A stretch of DNA of 5,634 nt from an uncultured Lachnospiraceae bacterium (GTDB taxonomy: Bacteria > Bacillota > Clostridia > Lachnospirales > Lachnospiraceae), in NCBI GenBank assembly GCA_937915975.1, contig CALGGL010000025.1, positions 1-5,634 of the forward strand, given 5' to 3'. A program made the position numbers and the translations under genes. This document shows positions 1 through 5,634 of this stretch, one piece after another; within the stretch, counting starts at the first letter, position 1; each line of letters opens with the position of its first letter. The notes beneath the pieces are model-generated. The model saw only the letters and a program-made list of their open reading frames with translations. It did no database searches and had not been told where the DNA came from.

Positions 1-1
1 T

Positions 2-451
2 AATTTGTTAATTGTAAGGGCTTTTACCAAAACCTATGCAATGCCGGCACTTAGGCTCGGATATCTGTTGGGGAGTAATTCAAAGATATTATCCGATATA
101 AAAAAACAGCTTCCCGAGTGGAATGTTTCACTTTTGGCACAAAACGCAGGAGTGGCTGCACTTGACGAAACGGATTATATAAAAAAGGCTAAGACAATAA
201 TAGAAGCTGAGCGAATTTATTTAACAGAAGAGTTAAGGAAGCTAAAAATAAAGGTATATCCATCGGTTACCGATTTTATATTGATATACTCGGATATCCC
301 TCTTTATGAAAAGCTTTTGGAAAGAGGAATCTTAATAAGAGACTGTTCTAATTTTGAAGGACTTTCCAAGGGATATTACAGGATAGCGATTAAGCGTCAC
401 GAGGATAATGTTATTTTGGTTGAAGCATTGAAGAAAATTGCTTTGGTATGA
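2..451 (+). CDS. cobD: L-threonine-O-3-phosphate decarboxylase CobD, C-terminal part (5' end outside window)
   Basis: This is a PLP-dependent fold-type I (class I/II aminotransferase family) enzyme. CobD decarboxylates L-threonine O-3-phosphate to (R)-1-amino-2-propanol O-2-phosphate, the linker that joins the corrin ring to the nucleotide loop. The frame is already open at the left edge, and 149 residues are visible of a family length near 360, so roughly the C-terminal 40% is present. The Schiff-base lysine is the K of AFTKTYAMPALRLGY (codon 29-31), followed by the usual RLGY. The C-terminal RDCSNFEGLSKGYYRIAIK resembles CobD rather than histidinol-phosphate aminotransferase HisC, its closest relative and the main alternative. 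The arginine in YYRIAIK is the expected carboxylate-binding residue. The TTG at 5-7 is an internal leucine codon and not a start. The gene ends 27 bases before cbiC and is presumably in the same transcript. The alphaproteobacterial name for this enzyme is CobC. Confidence 0.88.
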   Translation, partial: NLLIVRAFTKTYAMPALRLGYLLGSNSKILSDIKKQLPEWNVSLLAQNAGVAALDETDYIKKAKTIIEAERIYLTEELRKLKIKVYPSVTDFILIYSDIPLYEKLLERGILIRDCSNFEGLSKGYYRIAIKRHEDNVILVEALKKIALV

Positions 452-467
452 TATCATGCTTAAACTT

Positions 468-472
468 TGGAG
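468..472 (+). promoter_or_regulatory. Ribosome binding site of cbiC
   Basis: TGGAG lies 6 bases before the ATG at 479. It decides the cbiC start. The longer reading frame would begin with a TTG at 467-469 that overlaps this site and has no ribosome binding site of its own. Confidence 0.7.
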
Positions 473-478
473 ATTAAA

Positions 479-1129
479 ATGAAAGACATAGAATATGTAA
501 AACCTGAAGAAATTGAAAAAAGAAGCTTTGAGATAATTACGAAAGAGTTATCTGAAAAGGGGATTGTGCTTCCGAAGGATAGGGAGCTTATAATAAAGCG
601 CGCCATACATACAAGTGCCGATTTTGATTATGCAAAGACTCTTACGTTTTCCGAAAATGCTGTGGATGTAGCTTTAGAGCTGATTAAAAACGGTGCGGAT
701 ATAGTCACCGATACCAATATGGGACTTTCCGGAGTTAATAAAAAGGTTCTTGCTGCCTTTGGTGGAGAGGCACATTGCTTTATGGCGGATGAAGATGTGA
801 CGAGGGAAGCTAAGGAGCGTGGTGTAACCAGGGCAACGGTCAGTATGGAGAGGGCTCTTTCCATAGATAAGCCGGTTATATTTGCTATCGGAAATGCGCC
901 GACAGCACTTATATCTTTATATGACTCTGTGAAAAAAGGAGGCAGAAAACCGGATTTTGTTATAGGAGTTCCGGTTGGATTTGTAAATGTTGAGGCAGCA
1001 AAGGAATTGTTTATAGATACGGATATTCCTTATATAATAAATCGGGGAAGAAAGGGTGGCAGCAATATAGCTGCAGCCATATGCAATGCACTTTTATATA
1101 TGGCAAGAGACGGAAAGAGCACAATATGA
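479..1129 (+). CDS. cbiC: Cobalt-precorrin-8 methylmutase CbiC
   Basis: CbiC moves the C11 methyl group to C12, converting cobalt-precorrin-8 to cobyrinate, the last ring-modifying step before side-chain amidation. The 216-residue product matches the usual family length of about 210. Family signatures seen in order are: VKPEEIEKRSFEII (residues 7-20); RAIHTSADFDYA (41-52), whose His44 corresponds to the catalytic histidine that protonates the migrating system in CobH; TDTNMGLSG (77-85); TRATVSMERA (117-126); AIGNAPTAL (136-144); GVPVGFVNVEAAKE (163-176); and GRKGGSNIAAA (190-200). All expected motifs are present, so the enzyme looks intact. The ATG at 479 is preferred over the in-frame TTG at 467 because TGGAG sits just upstream of it. 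The stop overlaps the cbiD start as ATGA. The aerobic homologue CobH has the same fold, and the cbi neighbours favour the cobalt-containing substrate. Confidence 0.96.
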   Translation: MKDIEYVKPEEIEKRSFEIITKELSEKGIVLPKDRELIIKRAIHTSADFDYAKTLTFSENAVDVALELIKNGADIVTDTNMGLSGVNKKVLAAFGGEAHCFMADEDVTREAKERGVTRATVSMERALSIDKPVIFAIGNAPTALISLYDSVKKGGRKPDFVIGVPVGFVNVEAAKELFIDTDIPYIINRGRKGGSNIAAAICNALLYMARDGKSTI

Positions 1130-2286
1130 GATACGGATTTACAACAGGAAGCTGTGCGGCTGCAGCGGCAAAGGCAGCGACGTACATGCTATTATTCGGA
1201 ATCGAAAAAAAGAATATCAGTATAGAAACTCCAAAGGGTATAATATATCAGGCTGAGATACTTGATATAAAGCGTGATGAGAGTAAGGCTTCCTGTGCGG
1301 TTATGAAGGACGGTGGAGATGATCCCGATGTAACGACGGGATGTCTTGTATATGCCGAGGTATCGCTTTCTTTAAATAATGAAGAAGGTGGGAATTCTTC
1401 ATCTTATGCGGAATACAGAACGGATAAAAAGCCTTTTATAAAAATTGACGGCGGATTAGGCGTCGGACGTGTAACCAAGCCGGGACTGGACCAGCCGGTA
1501 GGTGAGGCGGCCATCAATCACGTTCCGAGAGAGATGATTGAAAAAGAAGTAAAAGAGGTTTGCGAAGAAGCGGATTATAGTGGAGGGATATCCGTTATAA
1601 TCTATGTTCCGGGCGGAGAAGAGATAGCTAAGAAAACATTTAATCAAAGACTCGGTATAGTCGGCGGTATATCAATTATAGGAACAAGCGGTATAGTTGA
1701 ACCCATGAGCAGTCAGGCACTGCTTGATACCATAAGGGTGGAGCTTAATCAAAGAAAAGAAGAGGGCTTTGATTATGTTGCGGTTTCACCGGGAAATTAC
1801 GGCATTGACTTTATGCTTAAGACGTACGGCTATGATCTTGACAGGAGTATAAAATGCAGTAATTTCATAGGTGCAACCATAGATATGGCAAAGGAAATAG
1901 GCTTTAAGGGTATGCTGTTGACCGGACATATAGGAAAGCTTATTAAGGTTTCCGGCGGAATGATGAATACTCATTCCAAGGAGGGAGACTGTCGTATGGA
2001 GCTTCTTGCGGCTGCAGGGATTAAGGAAGGTGTTTCGGACAAAACGTTGAAGAAGATTTTACAATGCATTTCCACCGAAGAGGCATTAAGACTGATTAAA
2101 AATGAGGGTAAGCTTGATTCGGTTATGAAATGTGTTATGGATAAGGTTATTTTTTATCTTAACAAGAGGGCAGAGGATAAGCTTGATATCGAGTGTATTA
2201 TTTACTCAAATGATTTTGGAGAACTTTCAAAAAGTGAGGGAGCAGACAGATGGTTAACTTTGTTGGTGCAGGAACAGGAGCAGTAG
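1126..2286 (+). CDS. cbiD: Cobalt-precorrin-5B (C1)-methyltransferase CbiD
   Basis: CbiD transfers a methyl group from SAM to C1 of cobalt-precorrin-5B to give cobalt-precorrin-6A. It is specific to the anaerobic route and unrelated in fold to the CbiF/CbiH methyltransferases. The 386-residue protein starts with the family hallmark RYGFTTGSCAAAAAKAA (residues 2-18). It then shows KDGGDDPDVTTG (61-72), GGLGVGRVTKPGL (109-121), GEAAINHVPREMI (126-138), LGIVGGISIIGTSGIVEPMS (176-195) and GHIGKLIKVSGGMMNTHS (267-284). A polar, serine/glutamate-rich insertion near residues 83-102 is probably a surface loop. The ATG at 1126 places the TTG motif at the N-terminus as in homologues. A longer reading from 1081 adds 15 residues with no family likeness and lies inside cbiC. 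A purine-rich GGAAAGAG at 1112-1119 serves as a modest ribosome binding site. The gene overlaps cbiC by 4 bases and cbiF by 37, which suggests translational coupling. Confidence 0.96.
   Translation: MRYGFTTGSCAAAAAKAATYMLLFGIEKKNISIETPKGIIYQAEILDIKRDESKASCAVMKDGGDDPDVTTGCLVYAEVSLSLNNEEGGNSSSYAEYRTDKKPFIKIDGGLGVGRVTKPGLDQPVGEAAINHVPREMIEKEVKEVCEEADYSGGISVIIYVPGGEEIAKKTFNQRLGIVGGISIIGTSGIVEPMSSQALLDTIRVELNQRKEEGFDYVAVSPGNYGIDFMLKTYGYDLDRSIKCSNFIGATIDMAKEIGFKGMLLTGHIGKLIKVSGGMMNTHSKEGDCRMELLAAAGIKEGVSDKTLKKILQCISTEEALRLIKNEGKLDSVMKCVMDKVIFYLNKRAEDKLDIECIIYSNDFGELSKSEGADRWLTLLVQEQEQ
2236..2242 (+). promoter_or_regulatory. Ribosome binding site of cbiF, inside cbiD
   Basis: GAGGGAG lies 7 bases before the cbiF ATG at 2250, within the last codons of cbiD. 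It supports the start that creates the 37-base overlap. Confidence 0.75.
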
Positions 2287-3026
2287 ATCTGATAACCGTA
2301 AGGGGAATGAAGCTTCTTGGTGAGGCTGACGTAATTATATATGCGGGCTCGTTGGTTAATCCCGAGCTTCTTTACTATGCAAAAAAGGACTGTGTGATCT
2401 ATGACAGCTCAAGGCTTACACTTGAGGAGGTTATAGATATTATAATAAAGGCGGAAAAAGAAAATAAGATGACTGTAAGACTTCACACCGGGGATCCGAG
2501 TATCTACGGAGCGATTCGCGAACAGATGGATGAGCTTGATAAACACGGGATAATGTATAAAACCTGTCCCGGAGTAAGTGCCTGCTTTGGCGCGGCGGCA
2601 GCTCTTAATCTTGAATATACATTACCTGAGGTATCACAGTCATTAATTATCACCCGTATGGAGGGACGTACGGATGTGCCGGAAAAGGAAACCATAGAAA
2701 GCTTTGCTTCCCATAATTGCTCCATGGCAATATATCTTAGTACCGGCATGCTGGATGAGCTTAGCAAAAGGCTTATAACAGGAGGATATAAGGAGGATAC
2801 TCCTGCTGCTATAGTATATAAGGCGACCTGGCCTGAGGAAGAAAGCCACATATGTACGGTAGGAACTCTTTTTAAAACCGCAAAGGAGCATAACATAACC
2901 AAAACGGCAGTTGTTCTTGTGGGCGATGTCATAGCTCATAAGAATTATGAGAAGTCAAGGCTTTATGCTAAGGACTTTTCGACGGGATTCAGAGAGGGGA
3001 AGAAGGATGACACTTTCTGTAATTAG
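2250..3026 (+). CDS. cbiF: Cobalt-precorrin-4 (C11)-methyltransferase CbiF
   Basis: CbiF is a class III (tetrapyrrole) SAM-dependent methyltransferase that methylates C11 of cobalt-precorrin-4 to give cobalt-precorrin-5A. The 258 residues match the family length. The motifs are: VNFVGAGTGAVDLITVRG (residues 2-19, SAM-binding loop); YAGSLVNPELL (31-41), diagnostic for CbiF/CobM; RLHTGDPSIYGA (77-88); PGVSACFGAAAAL (107-119); EVSQSLIITRMEGRT (127-141); KATWPEE (191-197); VVLVGDV (221-227); and a C-terminal SRLYAKDF (236-243). The loop reads GAGTGAVD where the family usually has GAGPGDPD. The proline and the DP pair are therefore replaced, and the rest looks fully functional. The start is set by GAGGGAG 7 bases upstream. 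Its first twelve codons lie within cbiD. Classical operons carry cbiE and cbiT between these two genes, but here they do not. Confidence 0.96.
   Translation: MVNFVGAGTGAVDLITVRGMKLLGEADVIIYAGSLVNPELLYYAKKDCVIYDSSRLTLEEVIDIIIKAEKENKMTVRLHTGDPSIYGAIREQMDELDKHGIMYKTCPGVSACFGAAAALNLEYTLPEVSQSLIITRMEGRTDVPEKETIESFASHNCSMAIYLSTGMLDELSKRLITGGYKEDTPAAIVYKATWPEEESHICTVGTLFKTAKEHNITKTAVVLVGDVIAHKNYEKSRLYAKDFSTGFREGKKDDTFCN
2994..2999 (+). promoter_or_regulatory. Ribosome binding site of cbiG, inside cbiF
   Basis: GAGGGG lies 7 bases before the ATG at 3007, within the end of cbiF. It fixes the cbiG start and rules against the longer frame from 2947. Confidence 0.75.
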
Positions 3027-4173
3027 CTTTACAAGAGCAGGCTATGAATTATCAAAAAAAATAAATATCGGGCTTTCTTTTGATGAGTCATACAGGATAA
3101 GGCTTTATGTTAAGTGTGAGGCTTTAAGACAGGAGATTTCAGAACGGGATTATGTTGATGAAGGTTTGAGTGACTGGGCTAAAGCAAGGTTTGAAGAAGG
3201 AAATGTACTTATATTTATCGGCTCAACAGGAATAGCCGTAAGAGCTATAGCCAACATAGTAGACAATAAGCTTACGGATAGTCCCGTAATTGTAATTGAC
3301 GAAAAGGGACAGTATGTAATCTCTCTTCTTTCGGGACATATGGGTGGTGCCAATTCATTGTGTAAAAAGCTGGCAGAGGCTATAAATGCAGTCCCTGTTA
3401 TAACGACTGCAACTGATATAAGAGATGTGTGGGCGGTAGATGTATTTGCAAAAAAAAATAAGCTTAATATTATAAATAAGAATGGTATTAAACGAGTAAC
3501 TTCCAAGCTTTTGGAAGGATATAAAATAAAGCTGCTGATACCTGACGGAGTATGTGATAAGAAGGGGATTGATAACGGTCTTATTGAACTTGATTATTAT
3601 GATGATAATTATTTTGAAGTAAATTTTTTGGGAAAAAAATCTCAAGCTCATAATCTGTCTGATTATGATGTTGTTATAATCAATGATTATGTAAAGCTTA
3701 ATTTAATAACAGATAGCTTAAATAAAAAAGCTGCGGATACGGATGACTTACTTTTTGAGAAACCGTTATTGCTTGTCCCAAAGGAATATGTTATCGGCAT
3801 AGGATGTAAGAAAGGTAAGACAAAGGAAGAGATAAGCCGTGCCGTAAAGGATACACTTGATAATCTTGATATCGGACTTGATCAAATAGCATATATAGCC
3901 TCCATAGATTTAAAGAAGGACGAGCAGGGAATCATAGATTTTGCGGAAGGACAGAAAATTGATTATCTTACATTTACGGCAGATGAACTGTTAAGAGTTG
4001 AAGGTGATTTTACTGAATCCAAATTTGTAAAGGATAAGACAGGCGTCGGAAATGTGTGTGAAAGGGCAGCGATTCTTGCCTGTGAATACGGAGGAGAATT
4101 GATTAGAAAAAAGAGTAAATACGATGGCATAACAGTATCTGTGGCTAAGAGAAAATGGAGAATTATATTATGA
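3007..4173 (+). CDS. cbiG: Cobalt-precorrin-5A hydrolase CbiG
   Basis: CbiG opens the delta-lactone of cobalt-precorrin-5A and releases the C20-derived two-carbon unit as acetaldehyde, giving cobalt-precorrin-5B. It is a marker of the anaerobic pathway. The 388 residues are at the long end for the family. An N-terminal part (about 1-60, starting TLSVISFTRAGYELS) is followed by the conserved core: FIGSTGIAVRAIA (70-82), SLLSGHMGGAN (106-116) and ITTATDI (132-138). A poorly conserved, Asp/Tyr/Asn/Lys-rich linker follows (about 150-250). The C-terminal domain has GIGCKKGKT (264-272), ASIDLKKDE (298-306), GVGNVCERAA (346-355) and a final beta-strand ITVSVAKRK. The ATG at 3007 is chosen for its GAGGGG site and because homology begins there. 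The gene overlaps cbiF by 20 bases and cbiH by 4. No key motif is missing. Confidence 0.95.
   Translation: MTLSVISFTRAGYELSKKINIGLSFDESYRIRLYVKCEALRQEISERDYVDEGLSDWAKARFEEGNVLIFIGSTGIAVRAIANIVDNKLTDSPVIVIDEKGQYVISLLSGHMGGANSLCKKLAEAINAVPVITTATDIRDVWAVDVFAKKNKLNIINKNGIKRVTSKLLEGYKIKLLIPDGVCDKKGIDNGLIELDYYDDNYFEVNFLGKKSQAHNLSDYDVVIINDYVKLNLITDSLNKKAADTDDLLFEKPLLLVPKEYVIGIGCKKGKTKEEISRAVKDTLDNLDIGLDQIAYIASIDLKKDEQGIIDFAEGQKIDYLTFTADELLRVEGDFTESKFVKDKTGVGNVCERAAILACEYGGELIRKKSKYDGITVSVAKRKWRIIL
4156..4160 (+). promoter_or_regulatory. Ribosome binding site of cbiH, inside cbiG
   Basis: TGGAG lies 9 bases before the ATG at 4170. It overlaps the alternative ATG at 4155, which makes 4170 the more likely cbiH start. 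Confidence 0.6.
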
Positions 4174-4910
4174 AACATATAATAAATGTAATCGGTATGG
4201 GACCGGGGGAAGAAAGGTTTATGACAGATGAGGCAAAGCTTGCGCTTGATGATTCTGATGTAATAGTCGGGTATGGAGTTTATCTTGACCTTCTGAGCGA
4301 AAGGTATAAGGATAAGGAATTCTATCAGACACCTATGAAAAAGGAGGAGCAAAGGTGCAGATACTGCTTTGAAGAGGCGGTAAAAGGCAGAAGGGTTTCT
4401 CTTATATGCAGCGGTGATGCAGGGATATACGGAATGGCATCGCTTATGTATGAAATCGGAAAGGAATATCCATCCTGTGAGCTTTTTATCATCCCGGGAA
4501 TAACTGCAGCAAGCAGCGGGGCGGCAATACTTGGTGCGCCGCTTAATCATGATTTTTGTGTTATAAGTCTTTCGGATTTACTTACGCCTTGGGAAAAGAT
4601 AGAAAAAAGACTTAGAGCCGCTGCCGAAGCGGATTTTGCAATGGCGATATATAATCCTTCAAGTCATAAAAGACCTGATTATCTGGCAAGGGCATGTGAT
4701 ATTCTTCTTGAGATTATAGAACCGAATCGTCCCTGCGGTTTTGTTGAAAATATCGGAAGAGAAGGAACCAAAAGTGAGGTATGCTCATTAATTGAGCTAA
4801 GAGACAAGAAAGTAAATATGTTTACTACGGTTTTTATAGGTAATTCAACAACCGAGATTACAGATGGCAAGCTCATAACCAAGAGGGGATATTTGATAGA
4901 GGTAAGTTAG
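4170..4910 (+). CDS. cbiH: Cobalt-factor III / precorrin-3B (C17)-methyltransferase CbiH
   Basis: CbiH is a class III SAM-dependent methyltransferase that methylates C17 and drives the ring contraction converting cobalt-factor III to cobalt-precorrin-4. The signatures are: VIGMGPG (residues 7-13, SAM loop); VGYGVYLDLL (33-42); CSGDAGIYGMA (80-90); PGITAASSGAAILGAPLNHD (109-128); ISLSDLLTPWEKIEKRL (132-148), strongly diagnostic for CbiH/CobJ; IYNPSSHKR (160-168); and TVFIGNSTT (220-228). With 246 residues it is the short form and lacks the extra iron-sulfur domain found in CbiH60-type proteins. The start at 4170 forms an ATGA overlap with the cbiG stop and has TGGAG 9 bases upstream. The in-frame ATG at 4155 would add five residues (MENYI) and is less likely. 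The aerobic homologue is CobJ, and the CbiD and CbiG neighbours indicate the cobalt-containing substrate. Confidence 0.95.
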   Translation: MKHIINVIGMGPGEERFMTDEAKLALDDSDVIVGYGVYLDLLSERYKDKEFYQTPMKKEEQRCRYCFEEAVKGRRVSLICSGDAGIYGMASLMYEIGKEYPSCELFIIPGITAASSGAAILGAPLNHDFCVISLSDLLTPWEKIEKRLRAAAEADFAMAIYNPSSHKRPDYLARACDILLEIIEPNRPCGFVENIGREGTKSEVCSLIELRDKKVNMFTTVFIGNSTTEITDGKLITKRGYLIEVS

Positions 4911-4920
4911 GAAAGAAAGG
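4911..4920 (+). promoter_or_regulatory. Probable ribosome binding site of cbiJ
   Basis: This is the purine stretch GAAAGAAAGG, whose AAAGG ends 8 bases before the ATG at 4929. It fills most of the 18-base gap after cbiH. It is the only possible initiation signal seen there, and no terminator is visible. Confidence 0.5.
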
Positions 4921-4928
4921 CAATTTAC

Positions 4929-5634
4929 ATGAAAAATACAATCATTTTTTCGGGAACTACAGAGGGAAGGACTTTATCCAAGCTTTTTTCCGACAATAAA
5001 ATACCGCATATCGTAAGTGTAGCAACCGACTACGGAGAAAAGCTATGTGAGACTTCGCCATACGCAAAGATAAGAAAGGGACGTATGGATGCTTTGGCTA
5101 TGATGGATTTTTTTAAGGAAAATAAGATTGAGCTAATTGTGGATGCCACACATCCTTATGCAAAAGAGGTAACAAATAATATAAAAAAGGCAGCGGATAA
5201 ATCAGATATAAAGTATATGAGATATGTACGACCTATTAAGGATAAAGCAGATATGGAAGCAAGTACAAAGATAAAATATTTTGAGGATGCATCCGCATGC
5301 GTCAAAGCTTTATATGAGGTTGACGGAAATATTCTTCTTACAACAGGCAGTAAGGAGCTCTCTGCTTTTTGTTCGGATGAGGGTTTAAGAAATAAAATTG
5401 TAGCCCGTGTGCTTCCCGGAGCAGAAAGTATAAGCTTATGCGAAAAAAACGGTTTGCTCGGTAGACAGATTATAGCTATGCAGGGACCGTTTTCTTATGA
5501 TATGAATTATGCTACCATAAAGCAGTTTAACATAGCTTGTATGGTAACAAAGCAAAGCGGAAGAATAGGCGGCTTTGAGGAAAAATATCTGGCGGCAGTT
5601 GATGCGGGTATAGAATTATATATAATAGGTTATC
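4929..5634 (+). CDS. cbiJ: Cobalt-precorrin-6A reductase CbiJ/CobK (3' end outside window)
   Basis: This enzyme reduces the macrocycle of cobalt-precorrin-6A to cobalt-precorrin-6B with a nicotinamide cofactor, directly after the CbiD step. I translated the frame from the ATG at 4929: 235 codons stay open to the right edge, so the stop lies outside the window. Family motifs are: IIFSGTTEGRTLS (residues 5-17, dinucleotide-binding loop); VDATHPYA (71-78); RYVRP (98-102); LLTTGSKEL (136-144); RVLP (160-163); AMQGPFS (183-189); VTKQSG (206-211); and GGFEEKYLAA (214-223). The usual length is about 250, so nearly the whole domain is visible. The last visible residues, YIIGY, stand where the family typically ends its last strand with an Arg-Pro pair. 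The arginine therefore appears to be replaced by tyrosine. Whether the protein stops soon or continues into a fused domain cannot be seen. Confidence 0.93.
   Translation, partial: MKNTIIFSGTTEGRTLSKLFSDNKIPHIVSVATDYGEKLCETSPYAKIRKGRMDALAMMDFFKENKIELIVDATHPYAKEVTNNIKKAADKSDIKYMRYVRPIKDKADMEASTKIKYFEDASACVKALYEVDGNILLTTGSKELSAFCSDEGLRNKIVARVLPGAESISLCEKNGLLGRQIIAMQGPFSYDMNYATIKQFNIACMVTKQSGRIGGFEEKYLAAVDAGIELYIIGY

Noticed and set aside
5..7. TTG as a start making a short 148-residue aminotransferase
   Set aside because: The frame is open to the left edge, and the catalytic lysine would be only nine residues in. This is the middle of cobD.
448..457. Ten-base palindrome ATGATATCAT at the end of cobD
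   Set aside because: It is too short and AT-rich to be a terminator, has no T-run after it, and is readily explained by chance.
467..478. TTG start for cbiC, adding MEIK
   Set aside because: The TTG overlaps the TGGAG that serves the ATG at 479, and has no ribosome binding site of its own.
452..478. Cobalamin riboswitch, promoter or terminator in the cobD-cbiC gap or the 18-base cbiH-cbiJ gap
   Set aside because: The gaps are far too short for a riboswitch, and I found no B12-box-like sequence or hairpin.
628..864. Reverse-strand frame within cbiC, and similar ones at 1456-1647, 1786-1974, 2504-2939, 3150-3651 and 4679-4882
   Set aside because: All lie antisense to well-conserved cbi genes and show no motif or ribosome binding signal I could support.
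1081..1125. Longer N-terminus for cbiD
   Set aside because: The extra 15 residues have no family likeness. The TTG motif belongs at the N-terminus, and 1126 gives an ATGA overlap with a usable site.
2947..3006. Longer N-terminus for cbiG
   Set aside because: The 20 extra residues are arginine-rich out-of-frame cbiF sequence. The ATG at 3007 has a strong GAGGGG site and begins the homologous region.
4155..4169. Alternative cbiH start at 4155
   Set aside because: It has only a weak purine run upstream, and its ATG overlaps the TGGAG that fits the ATG at 4170.
3963..4550. 195-codon reverse-strand reading frame across cbiG and cbiH
   Set aside because: It is antisense to two clearly conserved genes. 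It is rich in Cys, Tyr, Arg and Ser, as expected of a shadow frame, and has no recognisable domain.

Overview
The window is a tightly packed, single-strand stretch of a cobalamin (vitamin B12) biosynthesis operon. It probably comes from an anaerobic, moderately AT-rich Firmicute, most likely a clostridium of the Lachnospiraceae type. That placement is an inference from the oxygen-independent (cbi-type) enzymes, the heavy use of ATA and AGA/AGG codons, the Gram-positive style GGAG/GAGGG ribosome binding sites, and the flavour of the protein sequences. I could not run a database search to confirm it.

Layout, all on the + strand: the 3' part of cobD (L-threonine-O-3-phosphate decarboxylase, 2-451, cut by the left edge); cbiC (479-1129); cbiD (1126-2286); cbiF (2250-3026); cbiG (3007-4173); cbiH (4170-4910); and cbiJ (4929-5634, cut by the right edge). 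The genes overlap by 4, 37, 20 and 4 bases, or are separated by at most 27 bases. There is no room for an internal promoter or terminator, and none is visible. No stretch above 30 bases lacks a gene. I see no riboswitch, RNA gene, mobile element, repeat array or CRISPR. If the operon has a B12 riboswitch, it lies upstream of the window.

How the genes work together: CbiH contracts the ring and methylates C17, CbiF methylates C11, CbiG opens the delta-lactone and releases the two-carbon fragment, CbiD methylates C1, and CbiJ reduces the macrocycle. These are five consecutive steps, from cobalt-factor III to cobalt-precorrin-6B. CbiC performs the later C11-to-C12 methyl migration that gives cobyrinate. 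CobD supplies (R)-1-amino-2-propanol O-2-phosphate, the nucleotide-loop linker, much later in the pathway. The missing steps between CbiJ and CbiC are CbiT and CbiE, which in the classical order sit between cbiD and cbiF. Here cbiD overlaps cbiF directly, so cbiE/cbiT must be elsewhere, perhaps just past the right edge.

I do not see an undescribed system. This is an ordinary biosynthetic operon. The most notable details are the 37-base cbiD/cbiF overlap, which encodes the SAM-binding loop of CbiF with a variant motif, and the displaced cbiE/cbiT.
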